A stretch of 64,000 nucleotides of DNA from positions 186,001-250,000 of the forward strand of contig NW_026731826.1 of assembly GCF_028476545.1 (NCBI RefSeq), read 5' to 3'. Positions 1-22,670 of this stretch are shown here, piece after piece (within the stretch, counting starts at the first letter, position 1; each line of letters opens with the position of its first letter). The position numbers and the translations under genes are program-made. Under the pieces are notes generated by a model. It saw only the letters and a program-made list of their open reading frames with translations. It had not been told where the DNA came from and did no database searches. This DNA is from Physella acuta. Its lineage: Eukaryota; Mollusca; Gastropoda; Physidae.

Positions 1-254
1 AAAGTAGAAAATAAATACTATACATCACAATAATGCAAGCGATCACTCTACTATAAGCGATGAAAAACGTGGGGCGCCGAAGTAAAAGTTATATTACTAT
101 TGATTAGATAATACTATTGACTTTTATTAGGGAGCTTGTAGAGAGTCAACAGTATTAGAAACTGTAAGAAAATCACGGCGCCCCACGTTTTTCATCGCTT
201 ATAGTAGAGTGATCGCTTGCATTATTGTGATGTATAGTATTTATTTTCTACTTT
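1..254. repeat. Perfect long inverted repeat (79-bp arms)
   Basis: Positions 1-79 are the exact reverse complement of 176-254, with a 96-bp unrelated spacer. Both arms run through the motif TGAAAAACGTGGGGCGCC. The left arm begins at the window edge, so the repeat may continue outside. It could be a foldback element, the termini of a small DNA transposon, or an inverted duplication. No coding sequence is seen in it. Confidence 0.9.
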
Positions 255-519
255 TTAGTTCAATCAGAAAACGTGGGTTTTTTTTAACTTTTTTAATGAT
301 TATTATTTTCTACTTTTTAGTCTTTGTCTGTTTGTTTGCATTGAAATCTTGCTATCGATTTTATCTTTTCCTTTTTTTTTGGGTAAACGAAGACAACTCG
401 TAAAAAGACAACTCGTAAAAAACGAGAGACCCTTTCTTCTTCGGTCTCAATCGCAAGTGAATGATTGTCAGAGGTTAGTTGATAGCGGTTAGGACGAGGG
501 CTGGTTACTGACTAGAACA

Positions 520-587
520 CATAGATTTGAACCCGTGTCGAGTGGGATAGCAATCGTGTGCCCAACCACTCGACCATATCGTCTCCC
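520..587 (-). repeat. tRNA-Ser-like SINE head
   Basis: Read on the minus strand, this stretch has an A-box-like TGGTCGAGTGG, a loop containing TTGCTAT, and a B-box-like GGGTTCAAATC at tRNA spacing. The two ends do not pair into an acceptor stem, so it is better read as a tRNA-derived SINE head or pseudogene than a working tRNA. Confidence 0.55.
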
Positions 588-604
588 CCAAACTGGCCAC
601 CAGT

Positions 605-780
605 GGTAATAGTTACCTCCTGTAAGTTTAAAGTCGGTTCAAACTAAATTATCTGCCCCTAAGCCTGTCGCGACGTGGGATCGTTCGCTTCACTGCGCGC
701 GGCAAGAGAGAGGCGAGCTACGCGTCGCTCATTTTTTTTCTAATGGCTCGCAGAGGAGAATTATATATATAGATTATATA
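605..780 (+). repeat. Dispersed repeat, copy 1 (second at 17020-17280)
   Basis: The motif TTCAAACTAAATTATCTGCC and, about 110 bp on, AGAGAATTATATATATAGAT recur in the same order and orientation at 17020-17280. The middle parts differ, so this is an old dispersed family of unknown class. Confidence 0.6.
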
Positions 781-1115
781 GCGGTCTAAAATGCTCAATA
801 AAATGTTTCCATTGATCAATTTAGTAATAATAACAATTGAATATTCTATGGTCATCCAAAAGAAAGCTTCCCTGAAAATTTCAGCGCGCTAGCTAACTGG
901 GAAGTGCCAGAAATTTCGATCGCAAGATTTGATTGGAAAGACAAACAGAGAAAGCAAGTTAAAGAAAACGTGGGAAAATAACGCTAGAGCTTCTCTAGAC
1001 CTTTCCCATGCACAGAAGGTTTTCTAATTAAGTTATTTTGGTTTCTGTATTTATATTAACCATTTAGTACGTTCTGTAAATTACACTCATACGTACACCC
1101 ACGTAAATACATACA

Positions 1116-1120
1116 CACAT

Positions 1121-1201
<81 letters not shown>
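1116..1201. repeat. (AC)n-(AT)n microsatellite
   Basis: A compound dinucleotide run that ends just before the first recognisable receptor exon at 1246. Confidence 0.97.
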
Positions 1202-1203
<2 letters not shown>

Positions 1204-1245
1204 TGAAAATCGTTCCATAATTCTTGTTAAAGACGAACAATACAG

Positions 1246-11225
<9,980 letters not shown>

Positions 11226-11487
11226 CTGCCACGTGGGATCTAGGGGCGGAAGTACAGTGCCGCCAGACCCCGCAATGTGGGGGGGGGGGGGGTTTAGGGG
11301 CCCACAGCCTCCCATAATCATTTTTTTATACTTAAAAAAAATAATTTCCTTTCATTTTTGACTTGATGGTTGTTTTGTAAAAAAAAAACTGTAGCTGCGG
11401 TTTCATTACCTTTATTCTATAGACACCATCCCGAGTTCTTTTTCTCCTACAATGAAATACACGCCCTTGTCAGCAAATTTCTTTTGA

Positions 11488-11493
11488 AATAAA
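11488..11493 (+). promoter_or_regulatory. Candidate polyadenylation signal of the kinase gene
   Basis: AATAAA lies about 260 bp after the stop codon; it is the first canonical hexamer downstream. The intervening 3' UTR includes a G-run and GGGGCCCACAG, a motif seen again at 11556. Confidence 0.4.
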
Positions 11494-12647
11494 TTGAAGT
11501 CCATCGCGCGAGAGGCCGCTAGATATTAAGACGACTTTTGTTTCTTTATAGCATCGATTAGGGGCCCACAATCCATTGTGATTTTATAATGTAAAATGTT
11601 TGTTTGTTGTATTGGTAGAACTACTATTCTGTACTATTTCGGTTTTATGTACGTTTTCTTCTTTTCGTTTTACAAACAAATACGATAGTAAACGTGTTTA
11701 ATTTGAATTCTCTCCCTTGAGTGTTTTACAATAGGCTTTAGCAAGAGTAGTTGAGCCCATCCCAACTTCGGTAAAAAAAATTTGAGTTTTTGAGTACTTA
11801 TAGATTAACATTTGTTCAAAATGTGTAGTTGACCGCCCCGAGATCCCCAGCGGCTATCTAAGCACCAGAGTCCGCTTATTGAGTGACCTGCACAGGGTGT
11901 ACTACTTAAATCGTCAGTCTCGCTGCATTAGGGGCCTCCGCCGGGGGTCGTGTCCCAAGAGCCCCGTGTCGCCACTGACACTAAGGCCGTCGCCTAGGGG
12001 TTTCTTTCACCATACGCGTAAAACGGGGAGTGTTTGTGGTTATGTGTAAAAAACTAGCGCCCAATAACTAAGCCTTGATAGTGGTTTTGTTAAAAATAAA
12101 ACAATCTGATCTATTACAGAAGTGATGTTCTACAGTAGCTAACACGCTGTTGCGTAAAAAAAAAATATATGCATGAGTTGTAGTTTGAAAGATAGACAAA
12201 CGTTCAAACTACTTCCCCCCCCCCCTCCTCCTAGTCGCTACGCCTCTGTGTATTTGGTAGCATTGGAAAGCTGGATTTTTCATATATTTTCATATATTTG
12301 ATAATCGTATTTTCAATCATCTTGGAGACACCCAAAGCTTACAATCGGCTATACTAATTACACAGATATAGTATTTTCGTGTCCTACTTTTCGTTACTTT
12401 TTGCTGTTTTTCTCAGTTCGCAGGTTTTTAATACTAAAAAGCCTACTGCTCTTTTATTTATTAAACAATACCCACCATAATTTCAGAAATTGTTCTTCAC
12501 GCAAAGATAAGATTCAATAGAAAAAAGTATATGGTAAATAATACGCAGATTCTAAAAAAAAAGTTTACATACTAAAACGGGTACGATTATTCAGACCTTG
12601 TACATTTTTCTTGTTACATTTCCTGTTCCGAAACTAATTGTGAAATG
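11494..12647. other. No gene; decayed repeat sequence
   Basis: This holds TAGGGGCCCACA-type motifs and a right-end-like CTAGTCGCTACGCCTCTG at 12231-12248, matching the ends of MITE family B, but no matching left end was found. Nothing coding was recognised. Confidence 0.5.
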
Positions 12648-12874
12648 CAGTGGCGTAGGCAGGGGGTTTAGGGGGGGGGTCAAACCCCCCCCCCCCCATA
12701 GACCCCCTCGGTATATATATATATAAAGTTTGAGAGTGGGGGGGGGGTTGCAAATCAAAAGTTAGAGGGGGGGGTGCAAATCGAAAGTTTGAGGGGTGGG
12801 GGTGCAAATCGGAAGTTTGTCCCCGGGTAAAAATTGGACCCCCCCCCCTTGAGACGATCCTGGCTACGCCACTG
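12648..12874. mobile_element. MITE family B, CAGTGGCGTAGG termini
   Basis: Starts CAGTGGCGTAGGC and ends GGCTACGCCACTG. Flanking 8-mers GTGAAATG and GTGAAATA differ at one base. The interior has three units of the GTGCAAATCGAAAGTTTGAG type separated by G runs. Confidence 0.88.
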
Positions 12875-13224
12875 GTGAAATATTTAGTTACTTAATGTTG
12901 CCTGTTCAAAAACTTTTTCTGTGATGTTTAGTTATTTAAATATTGCCTCTTCAGAAACGATTTATGTAACGTTTAGTTGCATAATGTTGCCTGTTCAGAA
13001 ACTATTTCTCTAATGTTTAGTTCTTTAATTGATGAAGTCAAAGTTAATATATTTGCTGCTTGTTTTCTGAAGCTAAAAATAATTTTTTTATTTACTATAT
13101 AAACCACTCTCAACACATCTGTAATATTTTGTAGAGTTAAAATGATAAACTTCATTTAGCTTTGGTTTTAAGTCTCATTTTTCATTGTATGATGTTTGTA
13201 TTTGGTGAGGAGGTTCATAAAAAA

Positions 13225-13330
13225 TGATGTCACGCCTTTTTTGACGATTTTTACCTCCCACCCCATTCCTTCACACATCGTCACAAAAAGCCAGATGCCC
13301 CCCTCCCCCTAAATGACGTCAAACCTTAGC
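13225..13330. repeat. Fragment of dispersed family C
   Basis: It contains TTTTTGACGATTTTTACC, CATCGTCACAAAAAGCCAGA and CTAAATGACGTCA, in the order seen inverted in the family C copies at 16195 and 19553. Confidence 0.65.
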
Positions 13331-13341
13331 CTACAACCCAC

Positions 13342-14608
<1,267 letters not shown>

Positions 14609-14619
14609 CAACCCACACC

Positions 14620-15480
14620 CTCAAGTGGAAAGCCCAGGGCGTCAAATCGAACCCTGCAGGTGTGCCGGGGGACGCCCCTAGTTCGATATATTCAATATTA
14701 TTGTTGCCATAGCTTTGTTTTGTAAACGAATGTAAGCGCCAAAGTGCTCGCAGGGGAGCCCGGGCGTTCGGGTCGTGCAATCTATGGGGCACCGGCGGTT
14801 GCGCTTGTTAAAGTTATAACGCTTAATATAGTGGACCTCATACCCGCTATGCTGGACGCTAGATTGACGGATGCTAAGTGCTAACATAGCAGCTCTGAAC
14901 TCTGGGCGGCAAATTGTGTATTGGTGAAAATCGCACTCTCGCGGGCGGCGCCCATTTCAAATTTTAATTGTTTTGTTAACAGAAACCTTCTCGTAATCTC
15001 ATCAATTCCCCAAAGTTTCATGGCGCTCGGGTGATTGGTGTCGAACCCCATCCGAAGTTTATTTTTTACATAGCGTATATAGAGAAAAATCGCACCCAAC
15101 CAGGGCGCCGCCCTTTCGAAATTAATGTTGTTCCCAGAAATTTAACCTCTAGTGTTCTAATCAACTCCCGAAAGTCTCTTGGCGATCGGATGAACAGTTT
15201 CAAACCGCAATTGACTTGTGTTTTTATATACCGTACATGTAGAAAAAATTGGGTCCCTATCGGGGTGCCACCCTGCGAATTTGAATTTTTTTCGCATAAA
15301 CCTCCTCAGGATTATTCTCAACAGCTTCCCAAAGTTTTATGGCGATCGGATGAAAGGTGTAGTATTTTATACAAGACACACACAGAGACACACATACATT
15401 TCTTTTTATATATTAAGCATAAAGTATATATAAATGTATGCCTAGTGAATATAAAATAATAAAATTTGGTTTAAGAAAAG
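14620..15480. repeat. Dispersed repeat with three ~155-bp tandem subunits
   Basis: From about 14920 to 15365, three diverged units recur, each with a GGCGCC- or GGTGCC-type start, then CCTC, then AAAGTTTCATGGCGCTCGG or AAAGTTTTATGGCGATCGG, then a long AT-rich stretch ending in TATATAGAGAAAAAT-like sequence. The segment ends in an ACACAGAGACACACA tract. No reading frame with protein character was seen. Confidence 0.7.
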
Positions 15481-15499
15481 GCTAGCTGGCAACCCCAGC

Positions 15500-16000
15500 T
15501 AGAAGTCTAGATTTAATATTTATTAAAGATGGCAGCTGTCTGCTAGTGAAAAACTTTTCTTCCTAACCTTTCGTCATAATTAAACTTCAGGGCATTTTTA
15601 AAATTAATAAAGCCCTCGGTGGTAATTTATTATTCAATGGTAATATTGGTAAAACTTCATTTTAGCGGATTTTATTCTCCGCTTGCCGTTTACCTCCAGT
15701 TGAGCGTATTTTATTATAATAATAAATTAACCGAAACACCAAAAAATTAGGAAAACACGATTTATTTATTTGTATTGTAGTATTTTTGTTTTTTGTTAAA
15801 ACTGAAAAAAATATTTTACTATAGAGTTGTATGTTATTTAAATTCATAGTAAATCTGGTAAAATCTTAGTTTAGCGTCGTAAATTCCAACATAGCTAGTA
15901 ATGTGCGATGAAGGTAACTAATGAATATTTCTTTCATTTGGCCATATTTATGTCATATTTTACATAATATAACAGATAATTGAATAACAAATCACAATCC
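15500..16000. repeat. Dispersed repeat related to 19250-20560
   Basis: 15525-15660 matches 19250-19390 in the same direction (starting AAGATGGC). 15655-15725 matches 20476-20545 inverted (ACCTCCAGTTGAGCGTATTT). 15850-15905 matches 19440-19495 inverted (TTACGACGCTAAACTAAGAT). The same element family has been rearranged between the two places. Confidence 0.7.
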
Positions 16001-16194
16001 AAGACCAAACCAGTCATAAATATCCTGGAATTAACTTTAAACTACCCCGTTCGAGACAACAATGAGTAAATACAAGCAGCGGCCATGTTTCAAAAACAAT
16101 AAATTGTCTATTCGCATGTCTTTTGTGTTGATTTTGTGGTTTAATATGATTGTTTTGTATTGTTTTAATATGTGCCTGGGGGGGGGGGGGGGGG

Positions 16195-16619
16195 GGGGGT
16201 CGTCCATAAATGACGTCACACTCGTAGGGGGGAGGGGGGGGGTCCGTAATTTTGTGACGTTGTGTGATGAGGGGGGGAGGGGGGGGTTCAGATGGTGCGA
16301 CGTCACACTTTTGCATTTTAAAAAAGCAATGTTAGAAAACGAATTTTAGACGTTATTTTGCGTTTTAGAAAACTGTTTTAATACATTGTAATAACAATTG
16401 ATTAAAATACTCTATTTTGACAGAGTTCAGACAAGATTTTGGAAAAATACAGCTGTTTAAAAACAATTCAACTGCAATTTTGAGGGGGATTGTAGGCTGA
16501 GGTGTGACGTCATTTTAGGGGGGGGGGTCTGGCTTTTTATGACGACGTGTGACGGAGGGGGGGAGGGGGGTAAAAATCGTCAAAAAAAGCTTGACGTCAT
16601 TTATGGATGACCCCCCCCC
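16195..16619. mobile_element. Family C element with TGACGTCA-rich ends
   Basis: Begins GGTCGTCCATAAATGACGTC and ends TGACGTCATTTATGGATGAC, inverted-repeat termini. The interior shares AAGCAATGTTAGAAAACGAA and GTAGGCTGAGGTGTGACGTC with the copy at 19553. No protein is encoded. Class not assigned. Confidence 0.8.
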
Positions 16620-17019
16620 GTATAGTAATTTTTCTTTTTTTTAAATATAGTTTGCATGAATGACTAATAGACCTTTTCAGACTTAATAGTGTGCATCCAA
16701 GACCACAACAATTGTTGGGAGGTCGAACTTTTGAACACTTTATTTGCAGTAAGCAAATCAATATTAGATCGCTTATAAATGACGTCGCTCTTAAGATAGT
16801 AATGACAGCGTGCATTATTACAGAGCAAACATATGAACATACGAGCCGGCCCGCGGCATAACATACGCCGCTATTTAGTTGTTGTTTTTTCTACTTTTCA
16901 GTAATTCATAATTTGTGAATTCGACAGTACCAACGCTGACACTGAAAATATTTCTTTAAACACTAAACCCCCCCTTCCCCCCCCCCCCCCCCCCCCCACG
17001 TGAAAGCAGCCTCCTCTTA

Positions 17020-17280
17020 GTTACCTCCTCTAAGTTTAAAATCGTTTCAAACTAAATTATCTGCCCCTAATAGCCGTCACCAAACCCGTCTCTATGATTG
17101 TAAAATGTAAACAGCGTGAACCACAGCTCACCAAACCATGTGGGGGTGGGGGGGGGGGGTGGGGGGGGTGGGGGGGGGGGGTGGTAGCGATAGAGAGGAA
17201 GAGAGGGGACTGTAAGGCGAGGTTGCAGCTTGTTTTCTAACGGCTCCCAGAAGAGAATTATATATATAGATTGTTTCAAA
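17020..17280 (+). repeat. Dispersed repeat, copy 2 (first at 605-780)
   Basis: Shares CAAACTAAATTATCTGCCCC and AGAGAATTATATATATAGAT with 605-780. A G-rich tract of about 45 bp is inserted between. Confidence 0.6.
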
Positions 17281-17695
17281 TAGAAATTGTGATTTGTGGT
17301 GGGGAGAGGTTGAGTAGAACTCAGCGATGTGATTTTGGAGACGGGTCGGGTTTTTTTTTCGTGAAAACGGGATGGTTGTGGGAGAAAGACCAGCTGTAGA
17401 AGTATGACACGTCATTCATTGGTGATCCATTTTCTCAGTGGGGACGATAGAACTATTAAGAAGGGTCACAAAATGTAAAAAGCATGCTGATTCGCATTTC
17501 TTGAACCCCACCTTTTCATTCCCCCACTTAGCACATCGTCACCGAGTTAACGCTCGCACGTGACGTCATGTACCGGTACCGCCGATCGTTAGGCTAATTT
17601 TATAAAAAAAAACAACAAGCACTGCCTTTTTGACGCTTTTGCGACGTTAAATTTGATTACATAAGTTGGTGTTCATTAAACAGCCCCTAACAACA

Positions 17696-17783
17696 CAGTT
17701 TCTTCCAGGCATCTCCCCCGACAATTTTTTACCGCCCCCCCCCCCCCTCCCCCCCGGAGAAAAAAAGTCTGGAAGAAACACTG
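17696..17783. mobile_element. MITE family A, internally deleted copy
   Basis: Starts CAGTTTCTTCCAGGCATCTC and ends GTCTGGAAGAAACACTG. The flanks TAACAACA and CTAACACA are related but not identical. Most of the family interior is missing. Confidence 0.75.
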
Positions 17784-17789
17784 CTAACA

Positions 17790-19240
17790 CATCTATCACT
17801 CGTCCATTTAAACGTACGTAGTTATATCTGCAAGCTTGCTGTCTTGAGACTTTCGGTCTTTAAAAATGTATTAAGCTCTCACCGTATAGAACTAGACTAC
17901 CCATATTAAGCTCCAAATGAAGCTTGGTGAAAACAGGATGGCCGTCCGATTTTGAAGCTGCTCTGCGCTTTATAAAAAGCACAATAAACGATAAGATGAC
18001 ACTTATATTAAAGTAAATTATAGTTCTGAATCTTGATACATTAAAAGTGATATTCGGAAATTAAGAGCCAGACAGTCAACATGATATTTCAATTTAAGTC
18101 CAAGAAAATAAATTTCCTCAAACAATGGAACATTACTAAATTTTCGCGCAGTTTAGCAAAATTGAATTTAAGTATTTACGTCATCTTACAAAGCGCGATA
18201 GCCTACTGGTGCTCTAACGCGGCCCATGCTAATGGCCGTATTCCTAACGCCCCGCATTAGATGCGGCTTATTCGTCGGCATGCATTTGGCGGCAAGCCTT
18301 TTTGACGGGGATAATGTGTTGCGGCCGTTTTGCCATATGTCTTAAACTAGCAGGCTTGCAACATTTGTGATGATTCGTTTTAAGCGGTATACGTATACTA
18401 ATGCTTATTTATCGTTATTTTGATTGCACAAAGCATTATAGAGGTTCTCCATCAACCATCTAGGTATTTTTCCCCGTTCACCCCCTTTCATGAGACCGAC
18501 ACGTCATAAATTGCAAAGCCGCCTGAGTTGACGTCACAAATCTTCACTCACTCCCGTAGCAAATAATATGTGACATCATTTATGGACAACCCCATATCAC
18601 TCACTTGGGTACTTGATATTGACAATTTGACAACAAAGGATAACCAAAATGTGTCTGGCAGGTGGAGACTATTGACAACACGCACTTAAGGGTGGACTGG
18701 CTCATTGTATTAGATGATGTTTTACGAGGGAAGCTGGTGGATAATACATTTTGTCTCTCTGTATATATAAATGATGACAAACATTTAATGCTGTCAAAAT
18801 TATGGTTAGAGATCTTAGATAAGGCAGAGTGAAGCGTAATTTTTTACATTATGACTTGTTGTGACATTGACGACAAAAATATGACGGAGGTTGGGGTTTA
18901 ATTAAGGTAAAGAGAAGTAAAAAAATGTCATAAGTTATGATAGAATTACTTATTGATGAAAAGAAACCTGAAATGAAATAGTGAACATTCAAACAATAAG
19001 AAAAAGCTCAAACTATATATAGTAATAGTAAGATCAAATAAACATTAGTAAAAAAAAAACGTGATTTAATACATGGATACAAGTTGCATCTCACAATGCT
19101 TCTAGAATAAATAAAGTTGTTTGTTAGGAAATTCACATTTTAAAAAAATGCTTTGTAATACGGACTATACAACAAGGCGATCATATTTAAATACATTTTC
19201 ATACGAATAGAAATGAAAGGGAAGCTACTCTCAATAACAT
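17790..19240. other. No gene seen; one weak family C remnant
   Basis: Mostly AT-rich unique sequence with a GC-rich patch at 18200-18330. 18480-18600 has TTGACGTCACAAATC and TGTGACATCATTTATGGACA, resembling decayed family C ends. Confidence 0.45.
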
Positions 19241-19249
19241 TTTCTTAAG

Positions 19250-20560
19250 ATGGCTGCTGTTTTTAATAGCAAATTTACTATCTCGAACAGGGTTGATAAA
19301 AATTAATTTCAGGATATTTAAATTGATTTAATCATAAATGGTGATCTATTATTCAATTATCTATAATATTTTATCAAAATATACGAAAATATACTCATAT
19401 TTATTATTTAATGACATATTCATTAATTCACTCTCTCCCCCATTACTAGTTTTGGCCGAATTTACGACGCTAAACTAAGATTTTACCGTAAATCTACCAT
19501 CCTTCCCTTTTTTGTATGAGTAAATTTCTGACTTTAAAAAAAAAATTGATGTGGGGTCGTCCATAAATGACGTCACACTCGTAAGGGAGAGGGGGGGGGG
19601 GGTCAGCAATTTTGTGACAGTGTGTGGGGAGGGGGTGAAGTTTCAGATGGTGTGACGTCCCTTTTTTTGCATTGTAAAAAAGCAATGTTAGAAAAACAAG
19701 TTTTAGACGTTATTTCGCGTTTTAGAAAACGGTTTTAATAAATTGTAATATGAATTGATCAAAATACTCTATGTTGACAGAGTTCTGACAAGATTTTGGA
19801 AAAATTATCGATGTTTTAAGAAAAATTCAACAGAAATTTTGAGGGGGGGGGGGGGGGGGTTGTAGGCTGAGGTGTGACGTCATTTTAGGGGGGGGGTCTG
19901 ACTTTTTGTGACGATGTGTAACGGAGGGGAGGGGGGGAGGTAAAAATCGTAAAAAAAAGCGTGCCGTCACAAAAAGCAAGACCCCCCCCCCCCCAAAATG
20001 ACGTAGCACCATCTGAACCCCCCCCCCCTCATCACACACCGTCACAAAATTACCCCCCCCCCCTCCCCCTACGAGTGTGACGTCATTTATGGACGACCTC
20101 TAACATTATTTTTTTTAAAATGACAACGTGAGTTGTCACACTTTCTCTAACACTCCAAGCCATCCCTCACCAAATTCCACCCCCCCCCCTCGGCCCACTT
20201 TCGGCAGCATCATTGTGCCTTTAATACTTTTATTCAGTTTAGTTGAAATTGGAACACTTAATTGTCCAAACAAAGTGTGCATCTCTATTTTCGTAACCAA
20301 CAAACAAAGCACTTCAGTCAGTCTCTTTGTTGTTTTTTATTCATTTGTTAAAACAAAAATACAATACAAATAAATAAGTCGTGTTTTTTAAACATTCATT
20401 TTATTCATTTGTGAAAACAGAAATACAATACAAAAAATAAATCGTGTTTTTCTAATGTTTTGGTGTGTTTCGGTTATTATAATAAAATACGCTCAACTGG
20501 AGGTAAACAAGCAACGGAGAATAAATTACGCTAAAATGGAGTTTTACCAAATCTGCCATA
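19250..20560. repeat. Larger copy of the 15500-16000 repeat, carrying family C
   Basis: See the matches listed for 15500-16000. The family C element at 19553-20099 lies inside it. Confidence 0.65.
19553..20099. mobile_element. Family C element, fullest copy, about 100-bp inverted termini
   Basis: GGGGTCGTCCATAAATGACG on the left mirrors CGTCATTTATGGACGACC on the right. The inverted similarity runs inward through ACGAGTGTGACGTC, CAAAATT and ACCATCTGAA, about 100 bp. The interior matches 16195-16619. Non-autonomous. Confidence 0.85.
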
Positions 20561-20904
20561 GCTAGATCTAGATTCTAGATATCTATTCTACATTAAGAAA
20601 TCTTTCTCGTTACTAGACTTTTCTAGATCTAGATCTAATGTGAAAGATAGGTGACTCAAGGAATTAGCTTATTTATTAAGTAGCTAGGCCAATGCCGCTG
20701 CCAAGAAAATCGGACAAATCGACTTTTCCTTAATAATTATTAATTAAGGCCCATGCCAGCTGTCTACTCAGTACACTGTATTGAAGTATCTAAATGTCTA
20801 TTCCCAGTCGACTGGGAATAGCTGTATAAAGGGCTATTTAAAGTTATGACTGTTTTTGATAGATTTAATGTTAAAAACACCCAGCAGTCCAACAGAGAAA
20901 GTAG

Positions 20905-20970
20905 TTGTATGGTCGAGTGGTAATGTGGATAACTGGTGTACCAGAAGGTGCGGGTTTCGAAACCCATCGA
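20905..20970 (+). repeat. tRNA-like SINE head
   Basis: It has box-A-like ATGGTCGAGTGGTAATG and box-B-like GCGGGTTTCGAAACCC at tRNA spacing. No acceptor-stem pairing was found, so it is a SINE or tRNA pseudogene. Just upstream (20800-20820) is the palindrome CTATTCCCAGTCGACTGGGA. Confidence 0.5.
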
Positions 20971-21529
20971 ATGCCTTGTCCCTTGACACTCTAAATTTAT
21001 GCCCTTTATGCCTCTTAATCTATACCTCATTCTTGAGTCACAATAAATGCTTTCATATTATTGTAAGATATTATTCCTAGTCGTATTTAGCATGAAATGA
21101 CAGCCGTATCGGGGCTATTCGCAGTCAGATGGGAATAGCCTTGGCCTTGAAGTATTGGGTGGGGCTAATCCGCTAAAAAAGGGTTTAAGACAGTTTAAAG
21201 TTTAAGTAGATCTAGGTCACCAACTTATTATTCTGGTACTTGCCAGCTAGATTTAGATCTAGATCCAGATGTAGATTAGTATTTTTTAAACCAAATGTTA
21301 ATATTTTGATTAAATAGAACTACTGTAAAAAAATAAATAAATAGAAAAGTTGGATGAATTTAGGTACCAATGTCTGATTCCATAAATTAGGTGTTAGTAG
21401 TATTGTAATATTGACTAATTTTATGGTTAAAATTAGGATTTAGTGTATGGTAGGGTAAGTGTAAGGGACAGTGATAGCATTGACATTAGCCAGCCATGTG
21501 TATGTAGTTAACTATTAGCCAGAGGCATA

Positions 21530-21837
21530 GCCAGGGGAGGGAGGGCGGGTGGGGCAGCAGCCCTGGGCGCTGACCTTAAGAGGACGCCAAATTGGGTAGA
21601 AAAATATAAAAACAAGCTTATTCCGAATTGCATTACAGTCAAATTTAAGAAAATAGCTTCTTGGTCCTATGGATGGCTTTCTTCTTTGCTTGTGTGATAT
21701 GGCAAAAAAGTATTAACGGTGACTAATGTGTGTGCGGGGGGGGGGGTGTTCCTTTTTTCGCTAACTTACATAAATATGGGTGGGGGGGCAAAATTGATAT
21801 TTTGCTCCTGGCGTTGAAATGGGTTGCTACGCCTCTG
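21530..21837. mobile_element. MITE family B-like (GCGCTGACCTTAAG subtype)
   Basis: Starts CAGAGGCATAGCCAGGGGAG and ends GGGTTGCTACGCCTCTG. It is the same subtype as the copy at 63682 to the window end. The flanks do not form a convincing target duplication. Confidence 0.75.
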
Positions 21838-22670
21838 CTACCCGTAACCTAACACCCCTTTGTCAAAGGTTTTATTATCGGACCCTGGTATAGAAATTCC
21901 CCAGAAAAGTTACTTCCACTATTGTTGATTTATTTAAATCTAGGCCTAATATAATATTTATATAATATTAATAGACTAGACCTAACGCTGATTGGTTTTA
22001 TTATCAGTAAAATAAGTAATTATACTAAAGAATGCATAATGTAGAATACTTTCAAAGATAATTTGAACCCAAAAATGTTGCTTTAATGAAATGTATTTGT
22101 TAGCCAACATTATCTAAAGCCATTATAAAAAAAAACAGCACTGTGAATGTAATTTTAAAGAATTTGGCAGTATCATTAAAAAATTAAAATATGATGGTAA
22201 TCATGTGAGAAGCTATATGCACAATTTCAAATACCTTAATAAATATTTTGAAAAATTGCATATGAAAGATTAACAATGAAATTTTAAAACAATTTTTATT
22301 TCTATATAAGCCTACAATTATATGCTGTATTATATTAGGCCTATAACTTTAGGGTAATTAATTACTGCTGTTAAAAAAGTTTGACAGGTGTATGTCTCAT
22401 AATTTCTTGTTTGGCATTTTATTTTGTTTTGTTTCTTTCCCTTAGGTGAATGATACTGCCCACTTCTTAAGCTACTATACAGAAACAAAATACAAAATCC
22501 AGTTACATCTTTTAAAAACTACATAATTTTGGTGTAGCCCTTAACAAATGTTTAAGCCAAGTTTTATTGATAGAACTTTTTCAAAATTCAATGAAATTTG
22601 TTTATAGCTTTGTAATCAGAAGTACTATTTTTCTTGTTAGTCAGCTTAACTTTAAACTTGCTAATGCAAT
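21838..22670. other. AT-rich region upstream of the zinc-finger gene
   Basis: No repeat family was recognised. GTTTCTTTCCCTTAG|GTG at about 22430-22447 is a good splice-acceptor-like site and may start a 5' UTR exon for the zinc-finger gene (inference). Confidence 0.35.

Noticed and set aside
520-587. Functional tRNA gene
   Set aside because: A and B boxes are present but the acceptor stem does not pair; the same holds for the tRNA-like segment at 20905 and for the SINE heads.
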